Shown here piece after piece: positions 48,146 to 58,080 of a stretch of 64,000 nt of DNA. The position numbers were made by a program, and so were the translations under genes. The notes under the pieces are model-generated. The model made no database searches and was not told where the DNA came from. It worked only from the letters and a program-made list of their open reading frames with translations. The first letter of the stretch is position 1. Each line of letters begins with the position of its first letter. This DNA comes from Hymenoscyphus infarciens (Eukaryota; Ascomycota; Leotiomycetes; Helotiales; Helotiaceae), in NCBI GenBank assembly GCA_001414345.1, contig LLCB01000004.1:310001-374000 (forward strand). The letters are read 5' to 3'.

Positions 48146-49609
48146 CTACAAATCCAAAGCGCGTTCCAAAATCCATTCCTTAACAAACTTCGCCTGTTCA
48201 CACTCCCCCTTCTCCCCAAACTGCGGTCCAATATTCATCATATCATGAAACTCCCCTTTCGCCTCAAAATAAACAAACCTTTCTACCTTCCTCTCTCCCT
48301 CTCCATTCAAGAAACCTCTCTTGAAAACTGGTACAAACTCCCTAATACCATCGATCAAACCCTCTTCCTCCCCCGCAACGACAAGTGCGTTCCCAACCGG
48401 TAATCCATTCCACCACTCTTCGGGTGCCAAACTAGCGAAATTATAGAAATCCCGTTTTTCCTCGAAGGGATAGGAGGAAGCCATAAATGCTTCACTCCAT
48501 TTCTTAGCACTTTCGATGGCGAAGATATCTTTGTATCGATTTCTCACCCAAGAATCATTTTCGACACTTAGGTTTACCCATGGACTGAGGAGGAGCACTG
48601 CTTTGAACGATTTTTGACTCGGGAGTTCCAACTTCGGAATCAAACCCGAAGGATGTGGATGCATGATATGTGATAAAAGAGCAAGTGCAAGTGAGGAACC
48701 TGCAGAGTCCCCCATTAAAATGATATTGCTTGGTGAAATGCGAAGACTATGTAGGAGGTGGCTTAAGAGGAGAGTTGCTTGCTTGAGTTGGGTTGGATAA
48801 GGATTTGAGGGTGCGAGAGAGTAGGAGAGGAAGAGAGTCGAGATTGTAAGGGGCTTCTTTGTGTGGAGTGAACTTCCAGTGTTTAGGTATTTCGTGAGAT
48901 CGTAAAGGAAGTCGAATTGCGCGGGGCCGGCTGGGAGGACATAACCTCCTCCTGTTGAAGAGAGTCAATAAGAATACTTATCTGGGGCTCGGTATGGTAG
49001 ACGGAGAAATACCGTGGAAGTTGACGAGCACAAGATCGGGATTATCAATTCCTATCCAATGAGCTGCTGTTTCTTCTTCGAGGCATATGGATTTTGGTTC
49101 GTAGCCGTTCTTCTTGGCGTGTTGGAGGTAGACTTCATCGGTGTGTGGAAGCACGTATCTATTTTTTATAATTGGTACTTGCTCACTCTGTTTGATAAAG
49201 TGTGGATCGTGATAGAAAAGAGAAACAGAGGCACGGAAAGAAAAAGATTAATAGAAGAGACATACTGTTGCTGTTGAATACCAGCCAATCTCATAAATGT
49301 TCTTCCTACAGTAAGAGACACATAACGAGAATACTTCTTCGGTCTAAGACTTTTGCTTCGAAGGAAGAAAGTAAAGAGGGCTGCGATGACGTTAATCACT
49401 GTCGGGCACATAGATATCAGCTCATGGTCGCAAACCCACATCATATTTGTGTCGCCGCCGCTCCATCGATATTCAATTGTCAAAGGAAATAAGAACTCAC
49501 AAACACCAATGATAACCCCAACAACACTGATCCTCTTCCAAATTCCCAAAGAAGAGGTAGCTGACTTGTAAGACTTGAGAGAAGCCGAGATTTTGTCCGT
49601 GTCCACCAT
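48146..49609 (-). CDS. Alpha/beta-hydrolase (esterase/lipase, HGGG-GDSAG type), 431 aa
   Basis: Three exons: 49609-49266, 49158-49013 and 48951-48146, introns of 107 and 61 bp (GTATGT...ATAG; GTATTT...ACAG). The joined frame gives 431 residues. Two hydrophobic segments at about 34-50 (VVGVIIGVCEFLFPL) and 70-88 (CPTVINVIAALFTFFL) suggest membrane anchoring. The oxyanion motif HGGG is at 163-166, split by the second intron; the nucleophile Ser246 lies in GDSAG (244-248); Asp364 (LIDGI) and His399 (GEFHDMM) complete a plausible triad. This is the arrangement of the hormone-sensitive-lipase/arylacetamide-deacetylase branch (alpha/beta-hydrolase fold 3), enzymes that cleave carboxylic esters. Substrate unknown. 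ATG 49609 (MVDTDKISAS) was chosen because the frame has only a TTG further upstream. Confidence 0.88.
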
Positions 49610-50820
49610 TGTGAAGGCCAACCAAGGATTGAATTAATTGATATATTCAGGTTCCAATTCAGAAACCCGCAAGATGAAAAGATTGACCCGGGTCACTTCA
49701 AATAGTCGTGGAGTATTGGAGCATCAGGATCTTGACTTATAATCAACACCCAGGAGAAGGTTCTGGAATTAATTAAGTGTGCGGGCATAAGACCCTCTAC
49801 AATCCGTTAACAATGCGCACACTTGGTAATCAAAGTGTGCGGCGTATGCGGCGTAGGCGGCACGTGCGACATGTGTAGAGTATGCTTTTTCTTTTAATTC
49901 TTCTTCTTCTATTTCTTATTCTTTCAATTCTTATTCTTTTAATAATTATTAGTCGTATTCTACTTGTATACGTAGTACGATACATTCTAACCTCCACCTC
50001 TCTTTGTGTAACCGCAGATCATTGATGATCGCCATATGCCAGGGGTTGCAGTCTCAGGGCACTACCCTTCTTCAATTATTCCTAAATTATTCCTACCAGC
50101 ACTTGTAACCTTTATACCGAATTATCCGAGCACATTGAGGGGAACCTGAAAAGGGTTTCTGAGTCTTAGTTATCATAATCTAGAAAACAGTGTACATTAT
50201 TCGAGTTCATTGAATATCTCGTCCTTGCAGGGTTGCGTCGGGAATTACACTGAAAGTGAGAACTCAAGGAGGATGAGAGTGCAGAAGTGGTATAGAAAAT
50301 TTTCAAGAATCATGAATGGATCACTCTATACTTGTACAGCGTATTCAAACATTACTCAATTACTCAATGGTACTTCGAGTATCTCGGAGTAGAGTAGAGT
50401 ATGAGTAGCGACCGATTGCATTGAGTAGTGCCATGGCATATTACTCTACTCTAGTCATTGAGTTTAACTGACTGGCTCTGTGTGGGAGGTTAGTAGAGGA
50501 GATTGATTAAGAATACAAGGTGGACTTGAGTTGAAATATGAAGTGGTGTAGAGTACCGTCTCCCGACCATGTTCAACGAGAGGAAGGAACGACCCTTATT
50601 GACAGCGTGACCTCGACTTTTCCACAAGAACGGTAAAACCAACTCACCTTCTACTCCTTCCTTCCTCTTCCCCCAATTCTCCATTCCAACCTAGAAAACC
50701 AACAAGATCCGCCAATATCTTAAAAGAGGACCCCTCTCCATATAAAACCCACCTCAAAACCCTCCACAACAGCAAACTCCAAATACCACCAGAATAATTC
50801 AAACAATCACAATAATCCCA
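49610..50820. other. Intergenic region between hydrolase and tRNA-Phe
   Basis: Contains a pyrimidine-rich low-complexity patch (49895-49945) and, at about 50345-50465, repeated and inverted GAGTAGAGTAGAGTA/ACTCTACTCT and TACTCAATG/CATTGAGTA strings. No gene supported. Confidence 0.4.
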
Positions 50821-50962
50821 GCGGCTTTAGCTCACTTGGGAGAGCGCCAGACTGAAGTCCACTTCAGACATTGAAATCTGGAGGCACTGTGTTCGATGTA
50901 AGTTTACCTTACAAAAATGGAAACAATAAATTCTAATATGTCAAATAGCCACAGAAGCCGCA
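50821..50962 (+). tRNA. tRNA-Phe (GAA) with two introns
   Basis: Acceptor GCGGCTT (50821-50827) pairs perfectly with AAGCCGC (50955-50961); discriminator A at 50962. D-stem GCTC/GAGC. Anticodon stem CCAGA/TCTGG with loop CTGAAG plus A, anticodon GAA. The canonical intron after position 37 is 50858-50875 (18 nt, the size usual for fungal tRNA-Phe). The T-stem CTGTG and TTCGAT (50887-50897) are followed by a 51-bp insertion, 50898-50948, starting GTAAGT and ending ATAG; then C and CACAG complete the loop TTCGATC and the stem. Removing both introns gives a 73-nt tRNA with all stems paired. A T7 run at 51004-51010 can terminate transcription. Confidence 0.88.
50898..50948 (+). other. Spliceosomal-type intron in the T-loop of tRNA-Phe
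   Basis: 51 bp between tRNA positions 59 and 60. Donor GTAAGT, branch-site candidate CTAAT (TTCTAATATG near 50931-50940), acceptor AATAG, no T4 run. It lies one nucleotide from the equivalent site in tRNA-Asp. Confidence 0.8.
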
Positions 50963-51003
50963 ATTCTGCGAACGGTAGATCACTATCATCTTTCGAACAA
51001 TTC

Positions 51004-51010
51004 TTTTTTT
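51004..51010 (+). terminator. Pol III terminator of tRNA-Phe
   Basis: Run of seven T, 41 nt after the discriminator base. Confidence 0.6.
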
Positions 51011-51233
51011 GCTGTTGTAAGTGGGTAGAGGTTTTTTGTGGGATGGTGTGGCCTTGGAGGTCCAGGAATCTAAATACTTCCCTCTTCTCTTTTTAGGTTA
51101 ATTGAATTCAAGCATTTTTCAACACAGAAAAACATGTAACCCCGTACAAGTTCCTGCGCCCTCTTCTCCGGCTGGTAAAAGAGGGGGCTAAAGTGAAAAC
51201 TGCATGATAAATTGCATCTTAAATTTTCCCTCT

Positions 51234-52929
51234 CTAAGTACTCCTCAACTTAACCATCCCCCTCTTCCGCTTACCTCCAACCTCTCGTCCTTCCTCGATT
51301 TCCAACATAGCCTCCCTCTTCTTCTCGCCTACAAGTTTTAGAGCTTCACGGATAACTCTCGTCTCCAAATTAACACCTTCTTCCTCCCAAGCCTCCAACT
51401 GTCTCCCCACCCTCGCCTCGATAGCTTGAACAAGCTGCACATCCCTCTGTCCCACAAACGTAACAGCATCTCCCTTCCTCCCCGCACGAGCAGTTCTTCC
51501 CACGCGATGAATATAATCATCCGGGTCGCGGGGGATATCGTAGTTTATAACCAACCCGACTTCTGGGATATCGAGACCTCTGGCTGCGACGTCTGTTGCT
51601 ACTAGGATTCTAGCTGCTGAGGCACGGAAACGACCGAGGTTGTCTATTCGCTGTCTTTGGGGGAGTTTGGAGTGTAATGCTGTGACTCGGTGTTCGAGGA
51701 GACGGAGAAGATGGGTGAGGTAGTCGGCTGTGGAAGTGCGATTGCAGAATATGATGATTGATTTTGGGAGATTCGTGTCCGTGAGGAGGAACATGTGTAA
51801 ATAATGCTCTCGGTGAGTAACTGGAATTTGGAGGTGCATTTGACGAAGAGAGGATGGGATGGCGAGTTTCTGGGTATCGACTTCACAAACGAACACTGGT
51901 GGTTTTCCTGGAGTTTGTGGTCGCTCTTTTAGAGCTCGAACTTCGGGGGTAATTGTTGCTGTGAAGAGTAATGTTTGTCTCTTTGCTGGGGGTGGGAGGA
52001 CTGAAAAACATTCTTCCACGTCTGGTAGCATACTTCCTGCCATTCCACCCGCTAATAATCGATCCGCTTCATCAAGTACTACCATTTTTACCCTTCTTAA
52101 TGCACAAATTGTGTCCTCTCCCGATGTGCGAATATGATCTGCTAGCCTTCCTGGAGTCGCAATTACAATATGCGGCCTTTGGGCTAAGGCGGTTGCTTGA
52201 GGTCGCATATCTGAACCGCCAGTAATGAGGACGGCTTTGAGACTTTGAGGGGAGGATATCGCTTTAATTTGCTCGAAAATTTGCAAGGCAAGTTCTCTAT
52301 TTGACCATTAGCCATGGACAGCTGAAATACCAGTTGCACAAGCACAACTTCGCGCAGCCATGATGCACGTACCTCGTTGGTGTCAAGATCAAGGCAAATA
52401 TTCCAAAAGGATCCTCAGCCCATTTCTGCAAAATCGGCACAGCAAAAGCAACAGTTTTCCCAGAACCAGTCCTACTACCACCAATACAATCCCTCCCTTT
52501 CAATATCTCCGGTATACATCCCTTCTGAATCCCTGTCGGTCTCTTAATCGCCATTGAATTCAAACTCCCAACCAGCCATGGCTTCACATCCAAGGCAGCA
52601 AAACTTGTATTGGGGTCTGTGGGAGCTAGTATCGTACCCGTAGTGGGTGGAGGAACAATCGCTTTCGTTGTTGCGCTTTTCTTACTTATTCTCGAGGGCA
52701 CGGAGGAGATTGCGATTCGTGGTTCGTCATCGTCGTCCGAATTATCTAAAATAGGCCCTGGAGAAATCTTTCTTCGTTTTCGCGATCCTTGACTATCGAG
52801 GCAATCTGAGTCTGAATCTACCCCGCTGGATTGTTCTCCCGCACTTTCTTCTGCGGATGAATTGGCGTCATCGTCGAATTGGCGAACTGGGCTACTTCGC
52901 ACATCTTTTGGGGTATTTTGCGAGGGCAT
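51234..52929 (-). CDS. DBP8: DEAD-box ATP-dependent RNA helicase Dbp8, 539 aa
   Basis: Exons 52929-52373 and 52296-51234 with a 76-bp intron (GTACGT donor, GGCTAATG branch candidate, AATAG acceptor) that splits the Arg codon of PTRELA. Order of motifs: acidic Ser/Asp-rich N-terminus (1-100); Q-motif region ([14 protein letters not shown], then KRPTGIQ); motif I GSGKT 155-159; Ia PTRELA 184-189; TPGRLAD; DEAD 261-264; motif III TAT 298-300; [19 protein letters not shown] 449-458. Sequence and length fit Dbp8, a nucleolar helicase of the small-subunit processome needed for 18S rRNA maturation with its cofactor Esf2. The TAT in place of SAT and the compact C-terminus without a long basic tail agree with that. 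Start ATG 52929 opens [12 protein letters not shown]. Confidence 0.9.
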
Positions 52930-53717
52930 TGCAAAAGATTTTGAGGCGTTGAATACCGGTGGAATGAATAAGTTCCGAGGCTTAAAAAATTACTTATCGG
53001 TCGGCGGTGAGGTTATTCCGCCCCGAGCCACTTGCCCCACTTTAGGCTTTTGCTTACTCTACCACCTCATGTCAAGATAGAAATCACTAAGAGTCAGGTA
53101 AGAGATCGAGAGAGGGCTGTTTAGCAAGACACTTGATTAAATTAAGTCACTAACTTATATTTTCGTCTTACTAACTATATATAGAAATGAAGTTCTTAAA
53201 TGAAAAATAAATTAATATTCTTCTAATATTAATATAGAATAAAATGTTTTTTTTAGACTTCTTAAGTAAGTTCGAGTTATATTTTATTATATCTCTCTAA
53301 AAAAGATTCCGTTACGTCTTATTATTCTACTACCCTCGGATTAATTAAAGTTTAACCTCTCTTAATCTCTTTGTATTTAATAGTTCCGCTAACCTCGTCG
53401 ACTTTTTATAATATAAACTATAGCTTCTAGAGTTAGTTCTCTTTTATATCTTCGTATACTAGCTTCTTAGCATAGTTATATAATATAAGGTTTATTCTTT
53501 CTAAGCTTATAAAATATTATATAAAAGCTTAGTAGTTTAGCTAGAGAACTTACTTTAAAGTACTTAAGTACTTTAGTTATAATAGAATTATCTTACTATA
53601 TATTCTAAAAAAGAGTATAAGAAAGTAATATTAGATAATTTCAATTACTATAATTATTAATTTCTCTCTCTATTTTAAGTTGTTCTAATATCTTTTCTTT
53701 AAAGAATTTTAAAAAGC
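52930..53717. repeat. Promoter of DBP8 passing into an AT-rich RIP-like repeat
   Basis: Up to about 53130 normal composition; beyond it TA-rich sequence typical of RIP. The same AT-rich unit resumes at 56534 behind the LTR element. Confidence 0.5.
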
Positions 53718-53722
53718 GAAAT

Positions 53723-54073
53723 TGTGACGGCATGCCGTCCTGTATAGCCGAGATGACATGGCATATACCGTATATACAAGGTTTCAGTAGTTATTGTTTT
53801 ACATTGTCTAATTTAGGAAGGTTACGTACGTCCGGGCTTTCAGACGTACTTCGTAGGGTTCGGGCTTTTGTATTAGCCAACGTATGTCGTTGTTCGGTTT
53901 CGTACCCCTTTTTATCGTCCAAAACCTCTTATATATAGCAGCCTACTCCTAGAGTCAGAAAAGGCCAGTTTAGCCTTTTCTTCCGTATTAGAGCCTAGTA
54001 TTTATATACGTTATTCTACCAAACGCACTCCCATATGCCTCTTCTATAGTTGTGTATATTTCATGCTATTATA
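53723..54073 (+). repeat. 5' LTR of the 2.8-kb element
   Basis: 351 bp, direct copy of 56178-56528. Confidence 0.88.
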
Positions 54074-54410
54074 TAAAAAGGAAAAACTCTTCTTCGCCGG
54101 TGACGGCATTTATAATATCTCTTTGAGCTTTTTGTCGCTTTTGTTTCGCTTTAGGCCCGAATCGGTCCATTACGACATCATCCTCAAATAGCCGGGATTC
54201 CAGAGATCTCCCGGACGGCCAGTGATATCAGGGTTTAGTATCGGTTTCAGACAGCTAGTAAAAATCGTATGTTGCACGTCACGGGATTTAAATACGCTGA
54301 GTGTTTAGAATCCTAATAACCCTCTCCGTACAGGGACTGCTGTACACAGGTTTGGTGAATAAGTCGACTATCACCAAAAGTCATCGCGAAGGCTTCCGAA
54401 TCTGCTCTTA

Positions 54411-54427
54411 CCCCCCCCCCCCCCCCC
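54411..54427 (+). repeat. Run of 17 C
   Basis: Homopolymer just upstream of the gag-like start; a likely site of length variation or assembly error. Confidence 0.9.
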
Positions 54428-56177
54428 ATTCGACATCATGTCGACAGTTCCGCCGAATAGCGTTGAGCAACAAACCCCTTCCAGGGCCACCTCTCCTTTT
54501 CGAAAGACCCTCTAAACCCTCTCTGAACCGAAAACCGTATAGCAAACACAAAAGGTCTCGAAGAGACTTTTCAAATGCAGATAATATACAGACGAGATAG
54601 CGGCATACAAAGGACAAAACGATCGGTTAGACGAGATAGACAAAATTACAAGCGAACTTCGAAGTCAACAGTTAAAAACCCACCTCCGAACCCTCCCCGA
54701 TCCAACCCTCTTTCAAACCTTCGTTCAAACCCTCCTTTGTTTTTCAAAGCCTGAATTTCAGACCTCTTTTACTTAAGAGACACCGCTACCCCTAATGCCT
54801 TCCCACCACTTCCCTCGAATCGGATACAAATCAGTCGAAATACGCTTTCTATCAAGACCAAAGAAGTAAGCTCTTAGCTAAGTTATCGCTGTTAATCCCG
54901 ACCGAACATCATCCGACTCTAAACTTTTCCTTTAAAAATACCTCTACCAGCAAACATTCAAAAGACTACAGTTACAGACCAAGTCCTAGCCGCTAGTACA
55001 AAGGTTATGAAAGAGATGGAAGTAGAATTAAGAAGAAGATTACGCTGAAGAAACGTTCGCTTTTCAAGTACGGCTATACTCAGAGAAAATAGTAACGGTT
55101 CTTTTATATATAGGACAAAGACAAGATTACACCTTAGCTCCAAAACCCGTCTACTACTTTTAAGAGACGCTAGAATTATAACTACTAAAATAGTAAACAA
55201 TCTTTTAGCTATAGATAAGGAGACACGCTAAAACGCTAAGTTTTACTTATAATCAGCACTCCAGTTCAATAGAATACCCCTCCATCCTTGTCCAGTTCAG
55301 CTCCGAACTCTCTACAATCCAACAGCAACTCTTTCTTCAAAATCAAAAGATGACAATTAAGTCCTTAAGTACCTTAAAGGGAACGAGGCAGCCTACAGGC
55401 CTAAGCAACACAGTTCCTACAACAGTACTAATAAATGTCGTACCTAAAACTATACCTTTTATTATCTAGATACTCAGATAGCGTTTTCAACATTCGGCAA
55501 CAACTTCGCTTTTAACCAGCCGAAACCCCACTGACTCTAATCAGAGTCTTCTAGTCTTTACTTTCTTACTTTCTTTTACTTCTAGCCAGGCCAGAAGTTA
55601 CTTTTCATTTAAATTCTTCAACTCGGATACGAATCGGTACGCTTTCGAAAGGATAGTAACCTCTTAGCTAAGTTATCACTATCTACGACATTATCGACTT
55701 TTCGTTTCCGACTTCACTCTTTTTTTTATTCGAATCCGAATCAGATACGAATCAGTACGCTCTCGAAGTAAGCTCTTAACTGAGTTATCACTGCCTCTCA
55801 ACCGAACGACCTCCGACTCGACTCTAAATTCGCCTTCGACTTTTAAAATTTTTCTAATTTTACTTTAAACTTTAAACTTTCTCCGACCTACTAGACAGAT
55901 CAGACCACACTCTTTTAGCAGACGCGAATACTTGCTTTTAATATTAAAGGATTAGAAACGAAGTCTCTTTACAAGCATCTACAAAGTCGATTCGAAGCCG
56001 ACATCTCGCTTACGACATTACGATAAACAAAGCATCTTGGAACCCGGGTCAGCTACGATTCAGACCCTAACCAACTTACGACAACACAACAATACAACAC
56101 TTACACCATCCCGATTCAGCCCTAAACAACAAGAGATAGATAGACTCGAGGACAAGTCTTTTTTCAAGGGAGGGGGA

Positions 56178-56528
56178 TGTAACGGCATGCCGTCCTGTAT
56201 AGCCGAGATGACATGGCATATGCCGTACATACAAGGTTTCAGTAGTTGTTGTTTTACATTATCTAATTTAGGAAGGTTACGTACGTCCGGGCTTTCGGAC
56301 GTACTTCGTAGGGTTCGGGCTTTTATATTAGCCGACGTATGTTGTTGTTCGGTTTCGTACCCCTTTTTGTTGTCCGAAACCTCTTGTATATAGTAGCCTA
56401 CTCCTAGAGTTAGAAAAGGCTAGTTTAGCCTTTTCTTCCGTATTAGAGCCTAGTATTTATATACGTTATTCTGTCAAACGCACTCCTATATGCCTCTTCT
56501 GTAGTTGTGTGTATTTCGTGCCGTTATA
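56178..56528 (+). repeat. 3' LTR of the 2.8-kb element
   Basis: 351 bp, direct copy of 53723-54073; followed by the duplication GAAAT. Confidence 0.88.
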
Positions 56529-56533
56529 GAAAT

Positions 56534-58080
56534 AAAGTAATTCTTCTAATATTAATTCTAGTTAGTTAGTCTTCTAATAAGAGCTTCTCTAGCTAAGTTT
56601 AAATCTAGCGCTATTTTAATTCTAAGAATCTTTTAATTATTATAAGATAATTAATTAAGTAATTGAAATACTAGATATAGTTAGTATTAACTTATAACTA
56701 ATATATACTACTTTTGTATTTAAACGCGAAGTAAATATCTTAAAATATTTATATCTTCTACTTATTTATAATAGTATTAATTTAAGAGATTAACTAATTT
56801 AAGAGATTAACTAATTTAAGTATTAACTATAATTCTATATATTTAAATTATCTCGTAGATCTATATATATAAAGTTATTATAAAGTTAAGTAAGATAGAG
56901 TAGTAAAGTAGACGTTTTATATTAAAAAGTAAGTAAAAATACTAAGAAAACATAATATCTTACGTATATAAAGAATTATAACGTATTTTTAAGCTAAAAA
57001 CACTCTAAGAAGTCTTAGATTTAGAGATAAAAACTCTACTATATATATAGAGGAAAAAGAGGTTATATAAGACTCTATTTTCTTATAATATATCTCTTAG
57101 ATCTAGAAGAGAGAACTTTCTAAGTCTATAATAATAGTAGACTAGATTATAAAAGAACCTCTTAACTATATCGCTCTCTATTCCTACTCTAGATAATTCT
57201 ATAGAGCTATATAGATTACTTTAAACTCCTAAATAGCGATTCTCTAGATAATATTCTTAAGAGTAAAGTCTTACTTCTAAATCTTATCTAACTTCCTCTC
57301 TTATACTCTAGTATATTATTAACTCTAGCTTTAGTAAAGATAGTAAGTAGCGTTTATAAGAGATAGTAGCTCGTAGTTAGTATTATATTTAGATACTAGC
57401 TTTATAGAGTACTAGGCTTCTAAATTCGAATATATCTTCGAGTATCTCTTAGAGTAAGCTAGCGCGTCGCTAGACTTCTGGTTTATATACTTCTAAGAGT
57501 AGTAATAGCTAGCTTCGTAGCTAGGCTTTATACGAGCTCTTTAAGAGAGTAAGCTACTAAATTAAAGTATACTAGCTTCGTAGCTAGGCTTATATCTTCC
57601 GTGAAAGGCTTCTATATACTCGTCGAATATAAGTATTAAGAGGTTAGTTATACTAACTCTAATAGTAAAGAGCGTTCTAAATATATAGTATTATATTAAA
57701 TACGTAAGTAGAAGTTATAGAATATATTATAAGTATATATAAGAGTATATTATAAGTATAAACTAGGCTTATAACTATAACGTATATTTAGGTTAAAAAC
57801 GCTCTAAAAATCCTTCTATTTAAAGATAAAAACTCTACTATATATATAGAGAAAAAAGGGATTACGTAAGACTCTATTTTCTTATAATAAGAATATATAA
57901 GTAGTATAGCTTATAAGTATTATATAGTAAATAGAAAGATAGATAGACTACTTCTTAGATTAAATCCTTACTCTTGAAAAGATCTATAGAGCGTAGAAGT
58001 AGTAAGATATACGCGTAGAGTAGAAACAGAAGCTATTTTTAGTAGAGTTTTGAAAAGTGTCGGTTATAAGTTAACTAGTA
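56534..58080. repeat. AT-rich RIP-like repeat with internal direct copies
   Basis: TA-rich, no frame. About 130 bp near 56960-57090 recur near 57775-57905 (shared AAACTCTACTATATATATAG and GACTCTATTTTCTTATAAT). The family could not be identified. Confidence 0.55.

Larger units (their letters stand above)
53723..56528 (+). mobile_element. 2.8-kb LTR element, probably non-autonomous
   Basis: Two 351-bp LTRs (53723-54073, 56178-56528) start TGTGACGGCA/TGTAACGGCA and end ATTATA/GTTATA, from an inferred TGTAACGGCA...TGCCGTTACA. The target duplication GAAAT is at 53718-53722 and 56529-56533. A purine tract (AAGGGAGGGGGA) precedes the right LTR. The 2.1-kb interior is too short for pol: it has a gag-like opening near ATG 54438 (MSTVPPNSVEQQ), soon closed by stops, and a tail resembling the end of a polyprotein (DRLEDKSFFKGGG) that runs into the right LTR. 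Composition is much less TA-rich than in the nest, and LTR differences are modest, so it is younger than its AT-rich surroundings. Confidence 0.88.
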
